Origin: PLanc-01 sp034678485
GTDB taxonomy: Bacteria > Planctomycetota > Phycisphaerae > Sedimentisphaerales > Anaerobacaceae
Assembly: GCA_034678485.1 (NCBI GenBank)
Contig: JAXDBU010000128.1
Span: 10,431-74,430, forward strand
Direction of reading: 5' to 3'
DNA length: 64,000 nucleotides
Shown: piece after piece, positions 1-8,236 of the stretch
Numbering within the stretch: the first letter of the stretch is position 1
Layout: every line of letters starts with the position of its first letter
Translations under genes and position numbers: made by a program
The notes under the pieces: model-generated
Databases searched by the model: none
What the model saw: the letters and a program-made list of their open reading frames with translations, nothing else
Told to the model about the DNA's origin: nothing

Positions 1-673
1 CCTCGCAGGTGATTGCGCCGTAGAATGTTCCCGCGGTCGTCGAACCTCGGAGACGCGCCATGGTGATGGACCCGTTGTTACTGTGGAGCTGAATCGACTG
101 GCCGACCACATTGCGGCACTCGATGGAACCGTAAGACGTGCTCAGATCGGTCCGGCCCTGGATGTTCTGGATCTTGATCGAGCCGTTGTTGCTCGTGCCG
201 ACGACGCGGCCCTCGACGTTCGAAATGTCCAGGCTGCCGTATTTGCTGTCGCACCGAATGTTCGTCCTCCTGGGGACCGCGATTGTGTAGCTGACGCTGA
301 TCGAACGATTGTTCTCCAGGTCGGGCTCGCGCGAGCGGATGGTCGCTGTCGATCCGCTGATCTGATCGACGATCTCCACCTGTTCCGCCAAGGCCTGGGC
401 CTCTTCCTCGGTCGGCGCATGGGCGACAATCGTGGCTTCGAGACTGCAGTCGGCCGCGTCTGTCCCGGTGACGGTGACAGATCCGCACCGCGTGGCCACG
501 TCGAGCGTGTCGGACCCGCCCAGAGCGATCTGCCGGGTGACAGTCCTCTCGAATTTCGACTGGCTTGTCCCACCCCAAACAGTCAGTTCCTCGTTGCAGC
601 CGGATACGGTGACGAGCAGCAGGCCGCCCAGGACACATGAGAGGCTGTGCCTCAGAGAACGCGATTTCATCAT
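1..673 (-). CDS. DUF4097-type beta-repeat lipoprotein, partial (3' end off the window)
   Basis: The reading frame is open from the ATG at 673 to the left edge, so the C-terminus is missing; 224 codons are visible. The N-terminus (MMKSRSLRHS...) leads into a hydrophobic stretch ending in VSGC, a lipobox, so the product is probably a lipoprotein. After it comes a region rich in short repeats of the type NGSI/YGSI (for example SNNGSIKI, TSYGSIEC), the pattern of the DUF4097 right-handed beta-repeat family. AAGGAG lies just upstream of the start. The gene begins 21 bp after the stop of a paralogue with the same design, so the two form an operon. Families like this often accompany cell-envelope stress systems, but no function can be assigned from the sequence. 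Confidence 0.8.
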   Translation of the reverse strand, partial: MMKSRSLRHSLSCVLGGLLLVTVSGCNEELTVWGGTSQSKFERTVTRQIALGGSDTLDVATRCGSVTVTGTDAADCSLEATIVAHAPTEEEAQALAEQVEIVDQISGSTATIRSREPDLENNRSISVSYTIAVPRRTNIRCDSKYGSLDISNVEGRVVGTSNNGSIKIQNIQGRTDLSTSYGSIECRNVVGQSIQLHSNNGSITMARLRGSTTAGTFYGAITCE

Positions 674-694
674 GTTGTCTCCTTGATTCGTGGT

Positions 695-1657
695 TCAGCG
701 GATCGTGATCGATCCGTCGCTGGTCTTCAGGTAGATTCTGCCTTCGCCGTCGCCGATGGCGCCGCTGAGGGACTTGCCGACCTTGCCGCGAATGGTGATG
801 GGTAGATCAGTCTGAATCGAGCCGTCATTCGTGCTGGCGTCGATCACCGCGGACAGGCCGGGCGGGGTGACCAGCGTTATGCTGCCATCCGATGTGGTCG
901 CCGTGACATTGAGGACCTTTGGTGCGTCGGGCGTGTACTCGATGCGAATGGTCCCGTCGTTAGTGCGGACCTCGGCCGTGTCTGCACGAAGGCGTTCCAT
1001 GGTGATGGACCCGTCGGATGAGTTGGCCCTGACGGCCGCGACCGTCACGTCCGAGAGATGGATGCGACCGTCGCTCGTGTGGCAGTCGAGGGTTTGGGCC
1101 TTCAGCCCGGCACACGTGATGCTGCCGTCGGAGGTTCTCAGACGGGTGTCGCCGTCGATGTCGGTGACTTCGATGCTGCCATCGGAGGTCCGGGCCTCGA
1201 CCGTGCCCGTGATATTCGCGATGTCGATCGATCCGTCGCTCGTCGAGAGGATCAAATTGGTTTGTGTGGGCAGGTTGCCCTGGAGCGAGACGCTGAACCA
1301 CGCGTTGCGGATAACGGGCGGCTTGTCGATCACGACCTGCAAGCCCTTGTCGGTGGCTTCGAGCCGGACACCGATCTGCTCGATAAGCTCCTCCGCTTTC
1401 TCGTCCGTCCTGGCGTGCGCCGCAATCGTCGCCTGGAGCGTGCATTCGCTTGTCTGAGTTCCTTCGAGTCGGATCGAGCCGTCGTCCGTGTCGGCCAGAA
1501 AGGACGAGCCCGCCTCCAGAGGGGCCGCCAACGGCACCACTTTCTCGCATCGGGTCGTCGAGTCACCGACATGGACGTAAACGCACGACGTGCAGCAAAA
1601 GAGCGTCAGAACCAGTGCGCCCGACAGTGCGGCTCTCACGGAGAATCCTCTTGCCAT
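695..1657 (-). CDS. DUF4097-type beta-repeat lipoprotein
   Basis: 320 aa. The N-terminal signal ends in LFCCTSC, so lipidation at a cysteine near residue 25 is likely. From about residue 130 the protein is made of regularly spaced TSDGSI/TNDGSI motifs (at least eight, the last right at the C-terminus), each probably one turn of a beta-helix as in the DUF4097 family. Between residues 70 and 125 is a region shared with the downstream paralogue: both contain ATI.AHA.T.E.A..L.EQ. A purine-rich GGAAGGGGCAGG precedes the ATG. The gene is the first of a two-gene unit. It was recognised by repeat pattern, not by catalytic residues, and the role is unknown (scaffold or adhesin-like surface protein is a guess). 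Confidence 0.8.
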   Translation of the reverse strand: MARGFSVRAALSGALVLTLFCCTSCVYVHVGDSTTRCEKVVPLAAPLEAGSSFLADTDDGSIRLEGTQTSECTLQATIAAHARTDEKAEELIEQIGVRLEATDKGLQVVIDKPPVIRNAWFSVSLQGNLPTQTNLILSTSDGSIDIANITGTVEARTSDGSIEVTDIDGDTRLRTSDGSITCAGLKAQTLDCHTSDGRIHLSDVTVAAVRANSSDGSITMERLRADTAEVRTNDGTIRIEYTPDAPKVLNVTATTSDGSITLVTPPGLSAVIDASTNDGSIQTDLPITIRGKVGKSLSGAIGDGEGRIYLKTSDGSITIR

Positions 1658-1837
1658 ATTCCTGCCCCTTCCTTTCGCAGAAGCCTGGATAGTCCGGCGA
1701 CGACCGGAGATTTCTCACTACGCCGCACTATTGTACCCATCGGTACTACAGTCGTGCCAGGGTCTGCGAGATTTCCGGAGAAACGCGTTTCTCGCTTCCT
1801 CTCTGTAAGAACGACCCCGACACGTTGCGAAGTGTAT

Positions 1838-1865
1838 TTGACGTGTGGCAACCCGCTGATACAAT
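1838..1865 (+). promoter_or_regulatory. sigma70-type promoter of bioY
   Basis: TTGACG at 1838-1843 and TACAAT at 1860-1865 are separated by 16 bp. Both hexamers match the housekeeping consensus in five of six positions. The ATG of bioY lies 47 bp downstream of the -10 box, leaving a leader of roughly 40 nt. No biotin-regulator palindrome was found. Confidence 0.65.
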
Positions 1866-1912
1866 GACCGCTTCGTTCGTGCTCTCGGCATTGGCTCCCT
1901 CGGGGAGTGACG

Positions 1913-2578
1913 ATGCGAGATCGCGATGAGCCCAGATTGTCGGTACGTTCGTTGTGTGATGGAACTATGATTGCTGGACTTACGATTGCTGATCTGGTTC
2001 GACCGGCCGAGAAGAGACTTGCCTGGCTTTACGACGTGGTCCTGGTTGTAGGAGGGTCGATCCTCATCGCGGCGCTCGCGCAGGTCGCGGTGGGCCACCC
2101 GGTTCCGATCACCGGACAGACCTTCGGCGTGCTGCTGGTTGGCGCGTTGCTCGGCTCGAAACGCGGCGCCCTGTGCGTGCTGGCCTATCTCGCAGAGGGT
2201 CTGATGGGCCTGCCCGTGTTTACATATAGCCGATCCGGATTGGCCATGTTTTTCGGACCCACCGGCGGCTATCTCGTGGGCTTTGTGCCGGCCGCGTATA
2301 TCGTGGGTTTCCTCGCGGAGCGTGGCTGGGACCGTCGGGCGGCTTCGACCTCGTTGGCGATGGTTCTCGGCAGCGCCGCGATGTACGCCTGCGGCTTGGC
2401 GTGGCTGTTCTGCCTGGACCATTTGCTGGGCAAGCCTCTGGGTGGCGGTGTGCTGGCGGTTGGCCTGTACCCGTTCCTGCTGGGCGATGCCCTGAAAATC
2501 GCGCTGGCGACGGTCTTGTTGCCTTCCGGCTGGAGATTGGTTCGGCATTTTCGAGTTGATAATCCTGCCGGCATGTGA
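1913..2578 (+). CDS. bioY: biotin transporter BioY (S component of an ECF transporter)
   Basis: 221 aa membrane protein. It carries the BioY signature: P-I-T-G-Q-T-F-G-V-L-L-V-G-A-L-L-G near residues 62-78, then LAYLAEG.MGLPVF, F.GPTGGYLVGF and a C-terminal Y.FLLGD.LK.ALA. About six membrane segments are visible. BioY binds biotin in the membrane and works alone or with the ECF ATPases and EcfT, none of which are in this window. The ATG at 1913 is preceded by GGGGAG; a GTG two codons earlier (1907) and an ATG at 1967 are alternatives. The N-terminal ~30 residues are longer than in many homologues, so the later start cannot be excluded. It stands alone behind its own promoter. Confidence 0.93.
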   Translation: MRDRDEPRLSVRSLCDGTMIAGLTIADLVRPAEKRLAWLYDVVLVVGGSILIAALAQVAVGHPVPITGQTFGVLLVGALLGSKRGALCVLAYLAEGLMGLPVFTYSRSGLAMFFGPTGGYLVGFVPAAYIVGFLAERGWDRRAASTSLAMVLGSAAMYACGLAWLFCLDHLLGKPLGGGVLAVGLYPFLLGDALKIALATVLLPSGWRLVRHFRVDNPAGM

Positions 2579-2611
2579 TAGAGTGACTTCTGTTCGCCTG
2601 AACGGGCTGTT

Positions 2612-2682
2612 TGGGGAATAGTGTAACGGTAGCACAAATGACTCTGGATCATTTAGTCAAGGTTCGAATCCTTGTTCCCCAG
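2612..2682 (+). tRNA. tRNA-Gln (anticodon CTG)
   Basis: The acceptor arm TGGGGAA (2612-2618) pairs with TTCCCCA (2675-2681), giving the U1-A72 pair typical of tRNA-Gln; G2682 is the discriminator. The anticodon arm AATGA/TCATT encloses the loop CTCTGGA with anticodon CTG (codon CAG). The T loop GGTTCGAATCC is canonical. CCA is not encoded. Confidence 0.95.
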
Positions 2683-2740
2683 ATCCTTGTTTCTCGTCTC
2701 GACTGTACCCCATGCGGCTGCTCTGTGAGAGGGAGTTGCG

Positions 2741-3736
2741 ATGAGCAGATCGACTGAAATCGGTCCTCTTGCGATCCTGATCCTCGTATGTCTCGTGAAT
2801 CCGTCGATCTCTTCGGAGACGGCTCTTCCGCCTGATCCCGTGATCTTGGGCTTGGCCTCCAAGTACTTGGGAGATAAGGGGATAGAGAAAGATCCCGCCG
2901 TCGTGTTCGTCGAGGATTTCGATGAGGGGGACTTGGAAGCGGTCTGGTCCCGCTGGGAGAGCGTGCAGAGCAAGGAGATCATGTCGCTCTCGACCGATGT
3001 TCCGGGCTCCAGCGGCGGCGAACATTCGCTCCTGATGACCCACATTGGCGGTCAGAGCACGGGTGGCCACCTCTACCGGCGACTGATGCCGGGGTATGAC
3101 AAGCTGCACGTGCGGTTCTACGTCAAATTCGATCCTGCCTGCTATCCGATCCATCACTTCGTCCACCTCGGGGGTTACAATCCGCCGACAAGATGGCCGC
3201 AGGGGGGAGCAGGCACCCGGCCCAAGGGCGACGAGCGATTCACCACGGGCGTCGAGCCTTACGGCGACGAATGGCGGTGGGATTTCTACTCCTACTGGAT
3301 GGGGATGCGGTGCTCGCCGGACGGCAAGTCCTGGGGGCACGACTTCATCAACGACCGGTCGCTGGCGGTCGAACGGGGTCGGTGGATTTGCGTTGAGTTG
3401 ATGACGAAAATGAACGCTCCGGCGGGTGAACGCAACGGCGAGCAGGCGCTCTGGATCGACGGTCGGCCTTGGGCCAAGGATGGGCAGACCATCAGTCATC
3501 TGGGTCCCGGCTTTCCACGCGGCAAATGGGTCTGGGACAGCTTTCTGCCCGATCCGAACGGCGAGCCGTTCGAGGGGTTCCGCTGGCGGAGCACGAACGA
3601 TCTGAATCTGAATTACCTGTGGCTGCTGCTGTACATTACCAAGGCGCCCGCCGGCTACGTGAGCAAGGTCTGGTTCGACGACATCGTCGTCGCCCGCGAG
3701 TACATTGGTCCTTTGAGTTCTGGCAAGCCGCAGTGA
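2741..3736 (+). CDS. secreted protein with a polysaccharide-lyase/ConA-like look
   Basis: 331 aa with an N-terminal signal peptide (hydrophobic LAILILVCLVNPSIS). The body (from about residue 55) has the look of a jelly-roll carbohydrate-active protein: VVFVEDFDEGDLE near the start, LYRRLMPGYDKLHVRFYVKF in the middle, many Trp/Tyr/His residues, and a closing strand VWFDDIVVAREYIG typical of the last beta-strand of ConA-like lectin/lyase domains. I cannot assign a CAZy family from memory; a carbohydrate-binding or lyase role is an inference. Predicted to act outside the cytoplasm. It follows the tRNA gene by 58 bp and converges on exonuclease III. Confidence 0.65.
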   Translation: MSRSTEIGPLAILILVCLVNPSISSETALPPDPVILGLASKYLGDKGIEKDPAVVFVEDFDEGDLEAVWSRWESVQSKEIMSLSTDVPGSSGGEHSLLMTHIGGQSTGGHLYRRLMPGYDKLHVRFYVKFDPACYPIHHFVHLGGYNPPTRWPQGGAGTRPKGDERFTTGVEPYGDEWRWDFYSYWMGMRCSPDGKSWGHDFINDRSLAVERGRWICVELMTKMNAPAGERNGEQALWIDGRPWAKDGQTISHLGPGFPRGKWVWDSFLPDPNGEPFEGFRWRSTNDLNLNYLWLLLYITKAPAGYVSKVWFDDIVVAREYIGPLSSGKPQ

Positions 3737-3754
3737 TGCCGGCGGGCGGGGTTC

Positions 3755-4522
3755 TCACGCAATCTCCGCGACGATAGGCGTGTGATCGCTGGGGCGGTCG
3801 GCGGCGCGGGGCTCCTTGTCGATGTAGCAGGCGGTGCATCGCTCTGCGACAGGGGCGGTGGCCAGGATGTGGTCGATCCGCCATCCGCGGTTTTTCTCGA
3901 AGAAGTTCCCGATGCGATAATCCCAGAATGTGTATTGGCCCGGCTCGGAGCAGTGTTTGCGGAACAGATCGGTGAATCCCCATTCCACCACGTCCGCTAG
4001 CGCCTTGCGGACCGCGGGATGGTAGCAGACGTGGCCTTCCAGCGAGAGGGGATCGTACACGTCGATGGGCAGCGGCGCGACGTTGAGGTCTCCCACCCAG
4101 AGCACCGGGTCGTTGGGTTTGAACCGTTCGCGAAAACGGGCGAGGAGGCGTCTGAACCAGTCGAGCTTGTACCGAAAACGTTCCGAGGCGGCGAGATACC
4201 CCTGCGGAACGTATGTGTTCACGAGGGTGATGCCCTGGATCAAAGCCGTTGCGACGCGAGGCTCGTCCCTGGGTTCGTCGAGGAGCCCGAATTCCACCTG
4301 TTCGATTGGGTGCTTGGAGATCACTGCGACGCCGTTGTAGGTCTTCTGACCCCGGAAGACGCACCTGTAGCCGACCGCGCGGAATGGCTCCTGCGGAAAA
4401 TCGGCGTCCTGAACCTTGGTTTCCTGTACGGCCAGGATATCGGGCTGGTTTTTTTGCAGCCATGGGAGGACAATGGGCAGCCGGACGCGGATCGAGTTGA
4501 CATTGAAGCTGGCGATTCTCAT
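3755..4522 (-). CDS. xth: exodeoxyribonuclease III (AP endonuclease, EEP family)
   Basis: 255 aa, the usual length. The enzyme removes 3' blocking groups and cuts DNA at abasic sites in base-excision repair. Family motifs are in order: MRIASFNVNSIR at the N-terminus, DILAVQETK (catalytic Glu, metal ligand), YNGVAVISK, VNTYVPQG, GDLNVAP (Asp/Asn pair), R-I-D-H-I-L near residue 218 and the terminal SDH-TP-I with the catalytic Asp-His. All key residues are present. The gene stands alone and ends 18 bp from the convergent secreted-protein gene. Confidence 0.96.
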   Translation of the reverse strand: MRIASFNVNSIRVRLPIVLPWLQKNQPDILAVQETKVQDADFPQEPFRAVGYRCVFRGQKTYNGVAVISKHPIEQVEFGLLDEPRDEPRVATALIQGITLVNTYVPQGYLAASERFRYKLDWFRRLLARFRERFKPNDPVLWVGDLNVAPLPIDVYDPLSLEGHVCYHPAVRKALADVVEWGFTDLFRKHCSEPGQYTFWDYRIGNFFEKNRGWRIDHILATAPVAERCTACYIDKEPRAADRPSDHTPIVAEIA

Positions 4523-4826
4523 CGAGTTCTATCCCGAGTGATTCGTAACCACTTCTGAAGCCAAGACTTAGCCGTTCGTCCCCGTTTGTCGGGAGGCGCA
4601 GGGCACCGGCAGAGAGCATATGGATGGTATTCGGTAGGTCCGTCGATGGCAATGGGCTTTTGATGACATGCATAGTCAATTGCCGGGAATTTGGGGGGAA
4701 TGATGAACTCTCGGGCCTCGGAGTCTGTAATCGCCAATGGCATATTGCTGTCCGGAGACCGTGGCTCTCGACACGCGATGCAGGGGTGGCTTGCTCGAGT
4801 GGTGAGGATTGTCTTCAAGCATGGTC
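4523..4826. other. intergenic region, no convincing feature
   Basis: About 300 bp between xth and the promoter of the Rrf2 operon. A 99-codon frame on the minus strand (4519-4818) has no recognisable motif, no ribosome binding site and an odd composition, so it was not annotated. No hairpin with a T-run was noticed. Confidence 0.5.
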
Positions 4827-4856
4827 TTGACCGGGAGACAAATAGTTCACTAAACT
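4827..4856 (+). promoter_or_regulatory. promoter of the Rrf2-cys-nif operon
   Basis: TTGACC (4827-4832) and TAAACT (4851-4856) with an 18-bp spacer give a plausible sigma70 promoter. The -10 box is immediately followed by a palindrome that would be covered by the regulator, so autorepression is the simplest reading. Confidence 0.55.
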
Positions 4857-4868
4857 AATAGGATTAGT
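4854..4868. promoter_or_regulatory. palindromic operator, probably for the Rrf2 regulator
   Basis: ACTAAT (4854-4859) and ATTAGT (4863-4868) form a perfect inverted repeat around AGG, overlapping the end of the -10 box and 15 bp upstream of the start codon. Rrf2 proteins bind as dimers to such short AT-rich palindromes. The assignment to the adjacent regulator is inference from position. Confidence 0.55.
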
Positions 4869-4883
4869 AGGAGATTATCCGAC

Positions 4884-5315
4884 ATGAAACTCTCGACACG
4901 TACTCGTTACGGGATGCGAGCGATCATCGAGTTGGCCCAACACGAGGACAAGCGACCCCTTCAGTTGAAGGTCATCGCTGAGCGGCAGGACATCTCGGTC
5001 AAGTATCTGGAGCAGCTCATGAGTCTGCTCCGATCGGCGGGATTCGTTCGAAGCGTTCGCGGCTCCAAGGGTGGCTACATCCTCGCTCGGCCGGCGGATC
5101 AGATCACCCTCAGTGAGATCTTCCGATGCCTGGAGGGGGCAGTAACAACCGCCGAATGCATCGACGATGAGTCCTACTGTGGGCGGTCGGCGGATTGTGC
5201 GGCCCGCGATGTCTGGGTCCGCGTCGAGGCGGCTATTCAGGGGGTCTTGCAGTCCGTCAGGCTCTCCGACGTCGCCCAGAAATCGAAGGATGCCAGAACG
5301 GAATACCAGATCTGA
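4884..5315 (+). CDS. Rrf2/IscR-family transcriptional regulator with three-cysteine cluster site
   Basis: 143 aa. The winged-helix domain begins MKLSTRTRYGMRAIIELA and contains the family segments ISVKYLEQLM and G-S-K-GGY-I-L-ARP. Cys92, Cys99 and Cys105 (C-x6-C-x5-C) sit where IscR carries the three cysteines that ligate its [2Fe-2S] cluster, so the protein may sense Fe-S status; CymR, which lacks the cluster and senses cysteine synthase, is the other paradigm and would fit the cysK neighbour. It is the first gene of the operon running to nifS, with cysK starting 19 bp after its stop. AGGAG lies upstream of the ATG, just beyond the palindrome. Confidence 0.92.
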   Translation: MKLSTRTRYGMRAIIELAQHEDKRPLQLKVIAERQDISVKYLEQLMSLLRSAGFVRSVRGSKGGYILARPADQITLSEIFRCLEGAVTTAECIDDESYCGRSADCAARDVWVRVEAAIQGVLQSVRLSDVAQKSKDARTEYQI

Positions 5316-5334
5316 CGGTTTGGAGCATGGTTGC

Positions 5335-6279
5335 ATGAGTGCTGTGTTCGAGGATATCGCAGCCGCGGTGGGGTACACGCCCCTGGTGCGGATCAACAAG
5401 CTCGGTTCGAGCAGAGCCGAGATCCTGGTCAAGCTGGAATCGAAGAACCCCTGCGGCAGCATCAAGGACCGAATCGCCAGGTACATGGTCGAAGCGGCGC
5501 AGGAAGCGGGATTGATCCGGCCTGAAACCGTCCTTGTGGAGCCGACGAGTGGCAATACGGGCATTGGTTTAGCGTTCATCTGTGCGGCCAAGGGCATTCC
5601 CTTGATCCTGACCATGCCCGAATCGATGAGTATCGAGCGGCAGAAGCTCCTGCTGATGTTTGGAGCGAGGATCATCCTCACGCCGGCGGACCGTGGCATC
5701 AGAGGGGCGGTCGAGAAGGCCGAGCAACTCGTTGCGGCCGATCCCAACGCTTACATGCTCCAGCAGTTCAGGAATCCCGCTAATCCGCAGGCGCATCGTG
5801 AGACCACCGCGAAAGAGATTTGGATCGATACGGACGGAAAGGTTGATATATTGGTGTCTGCCGTGGGGACCGGTGGAACGTTGACCGGCTGCGGTGAGGT
5901 GCTCAAGGGCAGGAATCCCGACCTGAAGGTCGTGGCGGTTGAACCGAAGGACTCCGCGGTCCTGTCGGGAGGCAAGCCGGGGCGTCATAAGATCCAGGGG
6001 ATCGGGGCGGGTTTCGTCCCCGAGGTCCTGAGGACTGATCTGATCGACGAGGTCCTTCAGGTCGCGAACGAAGACGCCCTGCAGACGGCCCGAAAGCTGG
6101 CTATGGAAGAGGGAATCCTCTCTGGAATCAGCGGGGGCGCCAACGTCTGGGCCGCCGTGCAGTTGTCGCACCGTCCTGAGAACGAAGGCAAGACGATCGT
6201 CACCTTCATCTGCGACACCGGAGAACGGTACATCTCGACGGAGTTGTTCGACAATCTGCCCGAGCCGGAAAGGGCGTAG
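5335..6279 (+). CDS. cysK: cysteine synthase A (O-acetylserine sulfhydrylase)
   Basis: 314 aa PLP enzyme that makes L-cysteine from O-acetylserine and sulfide in the cytosol. Motifs: GYTPLVRINKL near residue 13, the PLP lysine in NPCGSIKDRIA (about residue 44), the substrate loop PTSGNTGIGLAF, QQFRNPANP, VGTGGTLTGCG for phosphate binding and the C-terminal GISGGAN and CDTGERY. Length and motifs are normal. The ATG at 5335 is the only start that begins at the family N-terminus; the frame continues upstream but overlaps the regulator gene. The next gene makes its substrate, so the pair can form the cysteine synthase complex. Confidence 0.96.
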   Translation: MSAVFEDIAAAVGYTPLVRINKLGSSRAEILVKLESKNPCGSIKDRIARYMVEAAQEAGLIRPETVLVEPTSGNTGIGLAFICAAKGIPLILTMPESMSIERQKLLLMFGARIILTPADRGIRGAVEKAEQLVAADPNAYMLQQFRNPANPQAHRETTAKEIWIDTDGKVDILVSAVGTGGTLTGCGEVLKGRNPDLKVVAVEPKDSAVLSGGKPGRHKIQGIGAGFVPEVLRTDLIDEVLQVANEDALQTARKLAMEEGILSGISGGANVWAAVQLSHRPENEGKTIVTFICDTGERYISTELFDNLPEPERA

Positions 6280-6298
6280 CTGGAGTTGAGGTTTCTGG

Positions 6299-7234
6299 AT
6301 GGCGAAAGACAAGCTGACGAATAGAACGCTCGATAAACTGGTGGACCGGATCACCGAGACCTACGACGGGGATTTCGGCATCAACTTCATCGATGCCGCC
6401 AATCTTCCCGTGCGAGGCAAGATCCTCGAAGTGCTCGACCTGCTGATCGAGTTGCTCTTCCCTGGGCATACGGGCAATAAGGCGATCACGAGATCGAACG
6501 TCCGGTACATTGTGGGCGATCTGCTCAGCCAGATACACGTGGGGCTGTCCGAACAGATCGAGCGAGCGTACCAGTATCAATGCCGCATCAATAACTGCAT
6601 GCACTGTGACTGCGCGACCATGGCCGGACGGGTCACGAGCGAAGTGCTCGGCGAGCTTCCGCGGATTCGCGGGCTTCTCAAGAGCGACGTGCGTGCAGCC
6701 TATGACGGGGACCCCGCGGCCAAATCCTACGAAGAGATCGTGATGAGCTATCCATGCATCACTGCCATCGCGACGTATCGCGTTGCACACGAGCTTCACG
6801 TCCGGCAGGTCCCGCTGATCCCCCGGATCATGTCCGAGTGCGCCCACATGAAGACCGGCATCGACATTCACCCGGGCGCCACGATCGGCAGCGGGTTCTT
6901 CATCGATCACGGCACCGGCGTCGTCATCGGGGAGACCTCCGTGATTGGGAACCACGTGAAGATCTACCAGGGCACGACACTGGGGGCGCTGAGTTTCCCT
7001 CGGGATGAGCGCGGGCGGATCATCAAGGGCGGCAAACGCCACCCGACTATCGAGGACGACGTGACGATCTACGCGGAGGCCACCATCCTCGGCGACGTCA
7101 CGATCGGCAAGGGCGCCGTCGTTGGCGGCAACACGTGGGTGAAGGAATCGGTACCGCCGGGGATGATCGTATCGAGCCCCGGTCCGGACCTCGTTTACCG
7201 CAAGCAGAAGGGTGCCGGGAAGAAGAGGGGGTGA
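6299..7234 (+). CDS. cysE: serine O-acetyltransferase
   Basis: 311 aa. It transfers an acetyl group from acetyl-CoA to serine, giving the substrate for CysK. The C-terminal third is a left-handed beta-helix of hexapeptide repeats: GIDIHPGATIGSGFFIDHGTG with the catalytic Asp-His pair, VVIGETSVIGN, then KIYQGTTLGALS and GGKRHPTIEDDVTIYA. The N-terminal ~170 residues are longer than in E. coli CysE and resemble the EpsC-type enzymes of anaerobes, with a small cysteine group NCMHCDC near residue 100 that is not a normal CysE feature. The ATG follows a GAGG box and lies 19 bp after cysK. The C-terminus is basic (KKRG) rather than the usual Ile that docks into CysK, so complex formation is uncertain. 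Confidence 0.93.
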   Translation: MAKDKLTNRTLDKLVDRITETYDGDFGINFIDAANLPVRGKILEVLDLLIELLFPGHTGNKAITRSNVRYIVGDLLSQIHVGLSEQIERAYQYQCRINNCMHCDCATMAGRVTSEVLGELPRIRGLLKSDVRAAYDGDPAAKSYEEIVMSYPCITAIATYRVAHELHVRQVPLIPRIMSECAHMKTGIDIHPGATIGSGFFIDHGTGVVIGETSVIGNHVKIYQGTTLGALSFPRDERGRIIKGGKRHPTIEDDVTIYAEATILGDVTIGKGAVVGGNTWVKESVPPGMIVSSPGPDLVYRKQKGAGKKRG

Positions 7235-7267
7235 TCTTCGCGTCAAGGTGCGAAGACTTCACGTCAT

Positions 7268-8197
7268 ATGGAGAATGAGTTGGATCAGAGGTTGTTCGAT
7301 GAAATCCGGGAGTGGAAGGACAAGCGTCATGCCGTCGTTTTGGCGCATAACTACCAGCCGGCGGACGTCCAGGATGTGGCCGATTTCTGTGGGGACTCGC
7401 TGGGTCTGAGCGTTCAGGCATCGAAGACGGACGCCGAAGTGATTGTCTTTTGCGGCGTGCGGTTCATGGCCGAGACGGCCAAGATCCTGTCTCCCGACAA
7501 GACCGTCCTGCTTCCCGACCGGCGGGCAGGCTGCCCGATGGCCGACATGATTACCGCGCAACAGTTGCGCGCCCTCAAGGAGGAGCATCCGGATGCCTTG
7601 GTCGTCTGTTATGTCAACAGCACGGCCCTGGTCAAAGCCGAGAGCGATTATTGTTGCACGAGCTCGAACGCGGTTGCGGTCGTGCGGTCGCTGCCTGTGG
7701 ACAGAGAGATCATCTTCGTGCCCGATCAGCACCTGGGCCGATTCGTCGAGCAGCAGACGGGACGTCGCATGATCCTGTGGCCTGGGTATTGCCCGACCCA
7801 CGTGTTGATCTCGGAGGACGAGGTCGGGCAGGCCAAGCATCTGTATCCGGATGCCGTTGTGATGGCGCATCCCGAGTGCTCGGAGCCCGTGAAGGCCCTG
7901 GCTGACGCGCTGTTGAGCACGGGCCAGATGCTCCAGTTCGTCCGGAGCAGTCCGGCCAAGCGATTCCTCGTCGCGACCGAGGTCGGCATGATCCATCCGC
8001 TGAAGAAGGTCCGCCCGGACGCCGAGTTCCTCCCGGCCAGCAGGCGGGGCGTGTGTCCGAACATGAAGAAGATATCCCTGGAGAGTGTCCTGGCCTCGCT
8101 CGAGCATCTGCAGTACGCGATGGAAATCCACGACGACGTCCGGCTCCGGGCGGCCAAGGCCCTCCAGCGAATGGTGCAGATCCAGCCCGGAAACTGA
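7268..8197 (+). CDS. nadA: quinolinate synthase
   Basis: 309 aa [4Fe-4S] enzyme that condenses iminoaspartate with dihydroxyacetone phosphate to quinolinate in NAD synthesis. Motifs: VLAHNYQPADVQDVADF.GDSL near the N-terminus, FCGVRFMAETAKIL, PDRRAGCPMADM (first cluster cysteine), YVNSTA..KAESDYCCTSSNA, PDQHLG, and ATEVGMIH, with CPNMKKI.LE near the C-terminus providing the last cysteine. No nadB or nadC is nearby. Its place between cysE and metY suggests regulation with Fe-S supply rather than with NAD genes. The ribosome binding site is weak. Confidence 0.95.
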   Translation: MENELDQRLFDEIREWKDKRHAVVLAHNYQPADVQDVADFCGDSLGLSVQASKTDAEVIVFCGVRFMAETAKILSPDKTVLLPDRRAGCPMADMITAQQLRALKEEHPDALVVCYVNSTALVKAESDYCCTSSNAVAVVRSLPVDREIIFVPDQHLGRFVEQQTGRRMILWPGYCPTHVLISEDEVGQAKHLYPDAVVMAHPECSEPVKALADALLSTGQMLQFVRSSPAKRFLVATEVGMIHPLKKVRPDAEFLPASRRGVCPNMKKISLESVLASLEHLQYAMEIHDDVRLRAAKALQRMVQIQPGN

Positions 8198-8236
8198 CAA
8201 TCCACAGCCTTGTTGCCACAGAGAACGTGGGGAATC

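Noticed and set aside
4519..4818. A 99-codon minus-strand frame upstream of xth
   Set aside because: No ribosome binding site, no recognisable motif, and it overlaps the xth start region.
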